This document shows positions 33,016 through 41,961 of a DNA stretch of 64,000 nucleotides, in pieces. Every line of letters starts with the position of its first letter. Positions within the stretch are counted from its first letter, which is position 1. Origin of the DNA: Oscheius dolichura (lineage: Eukaryota; Nematoda; Chromadorea; Rhabditida; Rhabditidae); assembly GCA_932521035.1 (NCBI GenBank), contig OW051494.1, positions 10,154,001 through 10,218,000 on the forward strand, written 5' to 3'. A model generated the notes under the pieces. The model saw nothing but the letters and a program-made list of their open reading frames with translations, did not search any database and was not told where the DNA came from. The position numbers and the translations under genes were made by a program.

Positions 33016-33130
33016 CCCTGACCAGCAGATCGACCGCTGGACGATCGAGAAGGAACTCCGCGAGTGTGTTCTCGGGCCCATCTACAGTGCCCACGACACC
33101 ACCAACAACATAAAAGCAAACGGTCAATAA
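32990..33130 (+). pseudogene. N-lobe fragment resembling TTBK-like/CK1 kinases
   Basis: The frame encodes 46 residues: MAAELVQLNPDQQIDRW, TIEKELRECVLGPIYSAHDT, TNNIKANGQ. The order resembles the glycine-loop region of nematode TTBK-like kinases (pattern RWTIxKxLGEGGFGxIYxxHDT), but the glycine-rich loop is lost and the frame stops before the catalytic lysine. AATAAAG overlaps the stop. It is a relic or a truncated gene, not a working kinase. Confidence 0.45.
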
Positions 33131-34440
33131 AGATAGTGATATTCTGTTCGTGTTCTCTTTTCGTGTTTCATTTGTTTTCTCTCCATGTATTATTCTCTTC
33201 TTTTTCTCGATTTCCACTTGAATAACTTCGTATTCAATCACTACAAAAACGTTTCATCGATTTAGTTGTCACATCTCATCGTTGTGCCAATTTTGTAGTT
33301 CCCCCCTACCTTTTTCCATCGACGACCCGGTTTGGTTGGTCAGCGACCAGAAATGGCTTGGCTTTTATTTTTATCTTGTAACTAGTATAGCCTCCGGCCG
33401 CTATCGGCCGCGTTGGGATTAAAATATGACGGTCGAATAAAACCTGACCGGTTTCTGCTTCTCTAACTGTCTGCTTTTCGGATCTGCACAAACGACAGGT
33501 CTTACAGACAGACAGACAGAGATCTCCCTATTATTAGGGTAGGATCTTTGACGTTTTTTTTCAAATTGTAAATAGAGTTGAGAGAAAGAGAGCCCGACCT
33601 GGCCAATACAATGGGAAGCAAGGAGCGGTCTTTCTGGGTCAGGAGGGAAGCACTCCTTTGGCTAAAGAGCCTAACTCTGATGGAGCTACCGGTGCCTAGC
33701 TGGTTCCTTGCCAAAGATACGATTGCGTTTCCGTGGAAATGACCAGATACGTGTTTTTCTAAAAGAATTTGGTATCAAAAGGGCGAGAAAAATGAAATCT
33801 GCCCGTCTATATAGATTCGTTGTTAATTTTAAGCTGTTATCCCCGTTTAAACCCCTCCAGGAGTATTTCGAGAGTCACAGTTAGACAGGTCGGGTTTCCC
33901 ATCTGTACTTTGCCCCCTCTTGAACAATCTAGCGCGCCCGCTTTGTTATTATGCGGGGGATGTAGCTCATTCGATGTGATTTTTGACGCTGATCCCGATG
34001 GTGTTGTTCATTTTTCATAAAAAAGCTGAATTTGGGCTGTACATATGTGTCTATATGCCTCAACTACAGTAACCCGCCCCAATCCCTGACAGTTCCTTAA
34101 ACCAAGTCTTGGACTGTTTTTTTTATTTCAAAATAACCACCAAAACGCGATCTAAACGATTGTCTCGTCCTTATTCCGAGTTGACATCAAAATCCGGGGT
34201 TCCCATCTGTATTTTGCCCCATCTTGAACAATCTAATATTTCCAAGCTAGTTTTAAAATGTTGTGTGAGACTGGGAGCCCAGACCCCGGTTTTTTCTACT
34301 CTCTTACGCTGGGCAGGAGAAGGTCCCGCCTGGGAAAAGTCACCTTCCGCCGCTAATCACAGCTCCCTCTACGCAGCTCCCGCCATCTCTTTCTCTATTT
34401 TCCAATCATTTTCAACTTCAACTCTCCCCATTTTCAGGGA
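33131..34440. other. Intergenic with short direct repeat
   Basis: A 45-bp direct repeat lies at about 33890-33937 and 34195-34242 (GGTTCCCATCTGTA then TTTTGCCCC, TCTTGAACAATCTA). The first copy adjoins a CACAGTTAGACAGG repeat. There is a short GACA run near 33505. No gene seen. Confidence 0.5.
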
Positions 34441-34716
34441 ATGTTCATCAAAAAACTCCTGGAGTGTCCCCTGTTCTATCAGATTCTCTGGTCCATTATC
34501 TTCATCTTCCTCGGGATTTGTATCTTCGTCGCCTGGAAAGCCACCTGTTCTAATGACGGTGTGGAAGACGAAGGAGAAGAGGGAGAACAAGACGAGAAGC
34601 CACTGGTCTTCAAGCCGGAAATTGGTAACCCCGAGAAAAAGAAGAAGAAGAAGGAGCAGTCCTGCCCCGCCCCTCCATCCCCTCTGGTTCCCCGTCCAGG
34701 TGATGTCCTACTGTAA
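34441..34716 (+). CDS. Single-pass membrane protein with acidic/lysine tail
   Basis: A single exon of 91 residues. A short start (MFIKKLLECPLFYQ), a membrane span (ILWSIIFIFLGICIFVAW), an acidic stretch (DGVEDEGEEGEQDE), a Lys run and a Pro-rich end (CPAPPSPLVPRPGDVLL). The stop codon is embedded in a GTAAGT that could act as a donor, so a longer spliced form is possible. A TTTTCAG acceptor lies three bases before the ATG; AAATAAA follows at 34772. Confidence 0.6.
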   Translation: MFIKKLLECPLFYQILWSIIFIFLGICIFVAWKATCSNDGVEDEGEEGEQDEKPLVFKPEIGNPEKKKKKKEQSCPAPPSPLVPRPGDVLL

Positions 34717-35526
34717 GTGAAATCAGCCAATTTCGTCTGTATTTTTTGGGAATTGTTCTAATTGTATGTTGAAATAAATCACTTGTTAACAACGCCCTTC
34801 CGTTTTCCCATCATTAATCTTGTTTGCCAGCTCTTGACCGTTTCACTGTCTTGTTGTCTTCGTTGTAAGACCTCTAGTGGACAGCAATGCCACCTTACTT
34901 TCAAAAGATGATACCTAAAAAAACAGTGGTCTTTCATAAGCACTAGAAGACGCCTCAGTTAGACAGCCGTGTAGCCTGGAGCGTTTTCAGGCCTGAGTTC
35001 TCTCCCAGAAGCCCAGAGTTTTCTTAACAAAAACTTAACAAAAAAAAGTGACAACTAACCGACTTTTAAAGAAGCTGGTCATCACTGCTAGACAACCCAT
35101 ACGGGTTACGGTAGCCCCTGCCAGGTGTAATTTAACGGCAGTGAGCTCACTGTGGCGCCATTTTGAGCTTAAAAACAGTCGGAAGAGCCCAAATTCTGCT
35201 ATTTTCCCATTGGGCCCGCATTTTGCCCCAATAGTGCTGGTTAGGCTGTCTTTCTGGCCCCTTTCCTCTCCCTTTTTGTTCATTTCCCCTATCCAGAACA
35301 GGCTACCTCCGGCATACATGGCTCATTTGGGCCCGCAGGCCCGGCCTGGGCCCGTCCAGGGGCCTGAAGATTTCTCAATAACCGGGCCCGGGCCTGCTTT
35401 CGGCCAAGTATGACCTCCGGTATATATTTATTATTTATTATACTTAAAACATTAACAATATATTTTCGCTGTATCACAGAGGGTGGAAAGGCAAAAAGTA
35501 GAAATTTCTGAAGAAAGTGTAAGGTT
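34717..35526. other. Intergenic
   Basis: One CAGTTAGACAGCCGTGTAGCC repeat copy at about 34955 and a GGGCCCGGGCCTG-rich patch at about 35325-35400. No gene seen. Confidence 0.45.
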
Positions 35527-37119
35527 TTACGGGTCAATAGGATCCAAGTTCATGACCTGGATGTGGGCCCTGTAAGGCGGGAACGCGGGCTGTCGGTGAA
35601 GCGGCACAGGGGTTACATAACCACGGGGAGGAGCACGATGAAGGGGATCTGGAGGCGGAGGTGTGGCGGCTCGTCGTGATGCGCGGCGTGCCCTCTGCGG
35701 GGCTACTCGGTCTCGCCTGTGCATAATCTGAAATAACTACAGTAACCCTTAAGACCGAATTTCTGTAAGGATCGAGCCAAAAGTGCGCTTTTTTATCTCT
35801 GGAAAAATAACCTCACATTTGAGGCATAGAATCGTTATGGGATGGAAAGTACTTTACTGAGGTTATTTGGTCCCATCACGAAAAGATTGCGAAATACCGC
35901 TATCTCAATTTTTAACTAGAAATGCTCATATCTCGCTTATTTTTCATACTTTTCTTTATTTCTTTTTACTAACGTTCATGAAATATCGAGATCTACAACT
36001 TTACAATAGATCATAACAGCTGAAAACCACTGGGAAGTCGATTTCTGGCCATCATGTCTCATAAAAATGTGTTTTTCTCATCGATAAGCTCAAAACCCCA
36101 GGATCGGATAAGCTTTAAAAGCTTCTCCACGATGTCTATCTTCTAAAAAAAGAAATATCCAAATCCGTTATTACGATCTTTTTATATTGCAATTTCAAGA
36201 GAGAGAATCAAGCACCGTGAGCAAAAGCGCTCGGTACGCATCCTCTGTTCAGCTATTTTAGGCTGTTTTTATAGTTTTTTCTTGTTTTTAACGCCTCTAG
36301 CTGTTAATATATAGGCAACTAAAGCATGAAACCCAAGAAAAACGCAGAAAACAACCATAAAAATAGAATGCGTACAGCGCGCCTTTGCTCACGGCGCTCG
36401 ATTCTCTCCCTTGAAATTGCAATAGAAAAAGATCGTAATAACGGATTTGGATATTTCCTTTTTTAACAGATAGAGAACAACATGTAGAATCTTTTAACAG
36501 TTGTTTCATTCTGGGTTTTTGAGTTTATCGATAATGAAAACGCATTTTAATAGGTTGTGAAGGGCAAAAATCGACTTTCCGATGGTTTTCAGTGGTATCA
36601 ATGTATTGAAAAGTTGTTGATCTCGATATTTTATAAACGTTAGTCAAAAGAAATAAAGAAAAGTATGAAAAATAAGCGAGATATGAGCATTTCTAGTTAA
36701 AAATTGAGATTGCGGTATTTCGCAATCTTTTCGTGATGGGACCCAAATAACCTCAGTAAAGTACTTTCCATCCCATAACGATTCTATGCCTCAAATGCGA
36801 GGACAGGTTATTTTTCCTAAGATTTTTTTGGCTCGAACCTTACAGAAAATCGGTCTTAAAAGGTCTAGAAGTTAAAATAATGACTCCGTCGACAGAAAGA
36901 CAATATACGCCGTTGTTTCAGAACCACGCCCCTATTTTTCTATAGCGTTGCGCCATTTTAGAAATTTAAAAAGCTCACATGTTGTTCTGGGTCGGCATCT
37001 TTTGATTTCTTCGAGCAAAAATGGAGAATAGCCAAGAGGACGCAGACGGCGACGAGGGCAACCAATAGTACAGCCAATAAGAACAAAAACACATCGCCCA
37101 GGTCAAGGGTGATAGCCAT
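35527..37119 (-). CDS. Single-pass membrane protein with Pro/Arg tail
   Basis: Exons 37119-36979 and 35727-35527 (minus) join in phase 0 to give 113 residues. Exon 1 is a membrane exon (DLGDVFLFLLAVLLVALVAV continuing hydrophobic) ending HFCSKKSKDADPEQH. Exon 2 is Arg- and Pro-rich (RRASRRAATPPPPDPLHR, RAPPRGYVTPVPLHRQ). A TTTTTTCAG acceptor abuts the ATG. The 1251-bp intron is mostly a foldback element (35749-36859). A copy of the promoter hairpin repeat lies 154 bp upstream of the ATG, in the sense orientation. Family not recognised. Confidence 0.62.
35749..36859. mobile_element. 1.1-kb foldback DNA element in an intron
   Basis: Two arms of nearly 500 bp are inverted copies (GACCGAATTTCTGTAAGG ... 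inverted CCTTACAGAAAATCGGTC) around a centre of about 130 bp. TTAA flanks both ends (35749-35752, 36856-36859), suggesting a piggyBac-type target. Arms differ by scattered point changes, so it is not brand new. There is no coding capacity. The whole element sits inside the intron of the gene at 35527-37119. Confidence 0.85.
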
Positions 37120-37272
37120 CTGAAAAAAGAGATTTGATAAATTGAAAAGAGGAAAAGAATAGAGAGGATCCTAAGAAAGAAAATGGGTAGCCATAAATTC
37201 AGATTCTTTCCACTTCTGTTCCCCTAACTCGCTCTCTGCTTTTTATAGAATTTATCTTAGGCTCGGTGCTCG

Positions 37273-37390
37273 GTAGTCTTATCCCCTGCAGCCGTAAACT
37301 CTCGGAAAGACATATATATAAAGGCATCAGAGTTTTGTAACAGTTTTGAATAAAGATGCCGAGATCTTACGGGTGCAGGGAATTATCGAG
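37273..37390. repeat. Promoter-proximal hairpin repeat, copy e (inverted)
   Basis: Same family as 3876, but inserted in reverse on the plus strand. Interior on this strand: CATATATATAAAGGCATCAG, TTTTGTAACAGTTTTGAATAAAG. It is therefore in the usual orientation relative to the minus-strand gene whose ATG is at 37119, 154 bp away. Confidence 0.82.
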
Positions 37391-38085
37391 GGCTGAGCCA
37401 AAAATCATAGCAAAATGGATGAATCAATCTATTAGAGAGCCGCCACCGCCCTCTCCCTGACCTTTTGTAGCCTTTATTTTACATTTCCCCTCTGTTTTAA
37501 ATAAGGCACTGGGTTAAAAAGGGAGTAGAAGACGACGCAAACTGTAAAGAAGCATAAATTTGGTGGGTACAGGCCATCCCGCTCTTAATGAATAATCTAG
37601 GGCAACACTTCTTCTACTCGGCCGCCGACTGGGCTTTATTGCGGGCCGCCTTGTTGTTCTTTGTGGGCAACTAGGTTCATAAACACTTTGTGATCTTGAG
37701 AAGGGGATTGTAAAGTCAAAGGACAAGAGGCTAGGAAAGAACATACGGTTTAAAGCAAAAATGACGTATACTGTCCCTAACCGTCAACGGAAATGCATTA
37801 AAATTCAGGAGGGGTATCAGCGCGCGCTTGAACATTCCTTATAGCCCTTCTGGACGATTTGTTTTTTTAAAGAAAATGTGGAGAAAAGGTTCTTAATTGG
37901 AGGAGAAGGGAATTATCAATAAGAAAAGGAAGAAGCGCTGACTTCTAGCCGCAATGGGGAGCAGTAGATACAGCGAAGCACCGAAGCTCCGCCCTCCAAG
38001 GCCTCCTACTCATATTTCACTGAGCAAAATGCATCTTTTCGAAACCCGGAAGTGTTTACAAGAAGGGGCAGTTGAGTCAGAAGGG

Positions 38086-38255
38086 AGACAGCCACAGTTA
38101 GACAGGGGAGCAAGCCATATTTAGACAGGGAGACGAGCCACAGTTAGAGAGCGAAGGGAGCCACAGTTAGACAATAAAACAAGCTGCCGTTTGATGAGAA
38201 AGCGGATCCTAATTAGACAGGAAGAGGGACCATTGTTAGACAGGGGAGGAGTAAA
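38086..38255. repeat. Degenerate tandem array of CCACAGTTAGACAG
   Basis: Six or so units of about 28-35 bp, each with a form of GCCACAGTTAGACAG followed by a purine-rich spacer. It is a local tandem form of the dispersed repeat. Three inverted copies follow at about 38731, 38780 and 38803. No gene in 37391-38889. Confidence 0.75.
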
Positions 38256-38889
38256 AAGGGAAACAAAGCTAAAAAATGAAGAGTAGGGGAGGCTCGACCG
38301 TGCTTTTATACTCCCCTGAGTGTGAATCATTGCTAGATCACATGATCCCCCTCCCTCTCAATATCCCCCTCTCTCTAATCAATTAATATATACAGTTTAT
38401 TGACCCCCTTTGATCTCTAGCTTGACTTCTGCACTCTGCCCATTCTGTCATCTATCCCCGCTCCCTTGTTCGAACACGTACCATCCCCCGTTTCTTTTTT
38501 CTCGTCCAACTGTGGATGACCGATAAAGACGGCGCTATTTCGGTACACAGAAGGCAAGGTTTTGGAATTAACAACGATCGGGAGAGAGTGGGGATTGGGG
38601 AGAAAAGACGATCAGATAGCCACGGCAGTCGGAGGTTCAGCTCGTACTGGCGAAAGTGCACCTCAACCTGTTTTAAGCTATGGGAAGGGGAACAGTTCCC
38701 GTAGAGAATGGAGAGATCTTCCTTGTTGGTAGTCTAACTGTGGCTCGTCTCCTTACCCAATTATGCCTCCTTCTTCTGTCTAACTGTGACTCTTCCCCTG
38801 GTCTAACTGTCCATTTCCCTAGTAGAAATACTACAAAATAAACAATTTTATGAAAACTCTTTGAGAAATCTACAAAAATACGAGAAAAA

Positions 38890-39254
38890 TTACTGCCACT
38901 TTCTGCAACTGCGACATCGATGGGGCCGTTTGCCCTCTTCGAATTTGTATGGTAAGCGGCAAACCTCACATTGCCAGAGGGCCTTGGGCTCGGCTTTCCA
39001 GGTCTTCTTTGTGGCGTTCTTCATTTCCCGGTCCTGAAATGTACATTTTTCTAATAGCCCGGTTCTTGGTAGTGCGACCGGTCATATGTAGCCCCCTCTC
39101 TTTGTTTTGAATGAGACGCAGGAGGGCGAGTGATATGCCATGTCACGTCATATGCCATTAGCCTAGCCTCTCCCCCCGGTCCGGGTGGTACCTTCCAGTA
39201 CCGATAGTCTCTTTTGCACTTTTTGAATACACCGCTCACAGTGTTAATAGTCAT
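38890..39254 (-). CDS. Small zinc-ribbon protein
   Basis: Exons 39254-39192 and 39033-38890 (minus) join in phase 0 to give 68 residues. Exon 1: MTINTVSGVFKKCKRDYRYW K. Exon 2 carries a Cys4 zinc-binding pattern: WQCEVCRLPYKFEEGK then RPHRCRSCRKWQ (CxxC, 14 residues, CxxC). It probably binds zinc, and possibly nucleic acid, given the many Arg/Lys; no family named. The same second exon could instead join in phase to the membrane exon at 39667-39467 upstream. Confidence 0.55.
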
Positions 39255-39466
39255 GATTAATCGTTAGAGCTGGGAACGGAAGGACAGGGGAGAGGGAAAG
39301 TGCAACACCGTGGTCAAATATGGGTAAACAGTCTGGATTCCCCTTTTGACCCGGAAGAAGGTGATTTTCGGGGTAAATAGGATAGTAAACTGATAGAAGG
39401 GATTTAAAAGAGGTGCACCCCTTGAAGTTACCCTAGTTACCGGAAATTCAGAATAAAATGACCTAC

Positions 39467-39667
39467 CTCTTCGATATTGAACTCCTCGACCATCTCCCTT
39501 GCTTCGTGTAACAACCTGATTAGAAATAATGCCAACGCGCCGATCGTGTATTCGCATAGAGTAAAATAAGGGAATGTGGGTTCAGCTGCCCTCGCCGCAA
39601 GGAAGATTTCCTGTTGATGTTCGACTGGGTGGCACATATCGAGAAAACACATCGGATGATTGATCAT
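39467..39667 (-). CDS. Membrane-type exon upstream of the zinc ribbon
   Basis: The minus-strand ATG frame of 67 codons ends at a GTAGGT donor: MINHPMCFLDMCHPVEHQQE, then an Ala-rich part, a hydrophobic segment (YTIGALALFLIRLL) and a charged end (EAREMVEEFNIEE). It can splice in phase 0 either to an exon near 39437-39250 or to the zinc-ribbon exon at 39033. It may be the true first exon of that gene. Confidence 0.4.
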
Positions 39668-40867
39668 TTTCTTACTGTAATAGGGAGTACTGCATTAAAA
39701 TGGAAAATGAAGGGAAAAAAGCTGTGGATGGATCTTGGGAACCTTAAAATAGACGCGCTGGTATAATTATCACCATGGCGGGTAATCTTTTGACTATTTA
39801 GGACTAAAAATTAAATTTCTCAAAAAGTGGAATAGATCGTTTTGTAGAGCATCTTCTGGAGAATTAGGTAACATCAATATGTTCAGTAAAAATTAACGAC
39901 CGGGAGGAGGCTTTGAGCGGTCACTTTCTTTTAACTGTAATAGCGACTAGAAGAATTTTTGGCTATTTCGGAGCAAAACAATCCTATTTTTAAAAAAGTG
40001 GCAGAGTATTTTTGAACAGAATTTTCTGGAGAATATGGCAGCACCAAAATCTAGTCGTAGAAACTGTTTTTCCTGATCCTTGATGGAGCTTTGAAGGTCG
40101 TTCTTGAGGAGAGGAAAGAGAGACCGATAGTCCGATCCCTGCACCCGTAAAATCTCGGCAGGAGAATCATTTTTATTAAATATTGTTACAAAACTGTCAC
40201 ACCTTCATATCTCTGTCTTGCCTAGACTTTATGGGTGCAGGGGAGAGGACTATCGAGGATCTAGCAGGAAGAAACTCATAAAGTCAGATAGAATGGAAAT
40301 AAATAGCTGGAGACAAAAGTAAACGAGAATTTAAGCACTAGACAGCCGACGAACGGCTGATTTACAATCATGACACCGCGCTGACTAACTGAGCTGTCTA
40401 GGTCCGGCCGGGAACCGGGGGGATAGATATTTTAAGGATTTCTATAATTAGTTTCATCCATTTTGTATCCTACTTTATGTTCCCGTTATACTTGAATTAA
40501 AGGTAACAGCTACATTATGACGCATTCTTTATACTCCCCCCGGCCTTCCCTCTCCCTGGCTGTCGCAGCCGCCGTTGGGTTGGTGCTGACCCCTCATAAA
40601 TGTAAACAAGCGCGTCTCTCTGCCTCCTGCTCCTCTCTGGGGCAGGAAAACATGGTGAGAAAGATATTTTGTTTATGAAAATGAGGGGAAACTGTAAACA
40701 AATCTGTTGAGAAGGAGGGAATTCCAAGAAATTGGGCTAAATGAGCTCTAGAACCTCTTGATAACCAAATTTCTCTATTAGGCCCCCTTTCTACCGAAAA
40801 ATCCCATTTTAGAACAATTTTGACCGGAGTTCTTTCTCAAAAATGATTAACAATAGTGAGAAACGTA
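39668..40867. other. Intergenic
   Basis: Holds hairpin copy f (40127-40253). A tRNA-like remnant on the minus strand near 40345-40412 has an A-box-like AGCTCAGTTAGTC but no T arm. No gene seen. Confidence 0.45.
40127..40253. repeat. Promoter-type hairpin repeat, copy f
   Basis: ATAGTCCGATCCCTGCACCC ... inverted right end GGTGCAGGGGAGAGGACTAT. Interior TGTTACAAAACTGTCACACC then TTCATATCTCTG. This copy has no small gene close downstream in its sense direction. Confidence 0.82.
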
Positions 40868-41787
40868 GTGGAAAACAGAGAAATGAAAAGGAAATGAGCA
40901 CAATGGTGCAAGGACCCGAGTTATAGAGGAATTCTCCCGCCATACCCCGTTTCTAGGGTAAATTAGCCTTTCAATGGGTAATTTGGGCTCCCCACACGGA
41001 TTTTTACTTGAATAACTAGATTTTAAAGGAGATCTTAAGATCGAAAAGGTCAAAATAAAGCGACGAGTGGCCTATTCCGCACTTGGCCGAGACCTGGCGG
41101 CGGTTCGTAGCACAAAGAACCGGCCAACTTGTCCGCTTTCCCGTCTAGGCTCGTTTCCCGCCAAATTATAAATTGCTTTTCTTCATTTTCAGATTAAAAA
41201 CAGCTCTATTTGGTATCTTTCCCAGTCTATATAGACTACAGTAACCCTATCTTCCCCCCTCCCCCGTCCATCCACCTGAAAACCTGTTATTATCGCCCGG
41301 CGGCGGCCAATCACGCCGGGCAGTCAACAGACAGCCGGGCGGGAGTGAATCATCCGGGAGAGAGGGCATAGAACCACATTAGCCTGGGCGGTGACTCCGG
41401 TACAAGAAAACTCTCTCTAATATGGTGTGGAGCACGTTCCTAGGGTCACAGTCCATTAAACAAATAGAGATTTCCCAGCCCTAGTTCTCTCTCAGCTGGT
41501 CATCCGTTGTGAGACATCTGGCATCTAGTCTTTCGCCCTTAATCCCTCTCCACTTCTGGTACAAGAGACTAAATGTCAGAAATTTTACTACCAAACATTC
41601 ACAACTATTGGAAAATAGAGAGATATACATGATTATCACAAGATCTTTAGTGCTTTAGCTACTGACCGGAATTGTACATGGGGAAAAGAGCCGACCCGTC
41701 AGCCTCCAGGTCCAGATTGGTCCATTATTCCTGGTGCTCCTGGTTCCAGATGATGTTCCAGATCTTCTGGCTGGCCTTCGCTAGCAG
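40868..41787 (-). repeat. Segmental inverted duplication, arm 2
   Basis: Inverted copy of 29516-30455. On the minus strand it starts at CTGCTAGCGAAGG, inside a coding sequence that ends KASQKIWNIIWNQEHQE as in arm 1. Its outer edge coincides with the start of an inverted-repeat-bounded element (41786-43414). Confidence 0.88.
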
Positions 41788-41961
41788 AGCCGCGCCTCGC
41801 GGAAATAAGTTCTCACCCCCTTTTTTCTGTTTTTTTTTCTGTTCCGCGTCCCTTTCAACCTTCTCCTGGGTTCGGAACACTTTTTCAGATTCTACCCTTA
41901 CTCCCGAGGCAAAGGGCCTCTTACCATGTCTTATCTCATCCCTCATCGATTCCATTCCCAA
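41725..41961 (-). pseudogene. Chimeric copy of the small gene at 29432
   Basis: The minus-strand frame reads MGMESMRDEIRHGKRP, then a Lys/Glu-rich stretch, and ends in the same LLAKASQKIWNIIWNQEHQE as the gene at 29432. The upstream half is unrelated to that gene and lies inside the inverted-repeat-bounded element, so this is a fusion created by duplication or insertion. Whether it is expressed is unknown. Confidence 0.45.

Noticed and set aside
32553-33241. Two long minus-strand frames (over 185 residues each)
   Set aside because: They are shadows of the plus-strand acidic coding region and its 3' flank, with no splice or start support.
40345-40412. tRNA-like sequence on the minus strand
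   Set aside because: An A-box-like AGCTCAGTTAGTC and a GTAAA loop are present, but no T arm or acceptor stem, so it is at most a relic.
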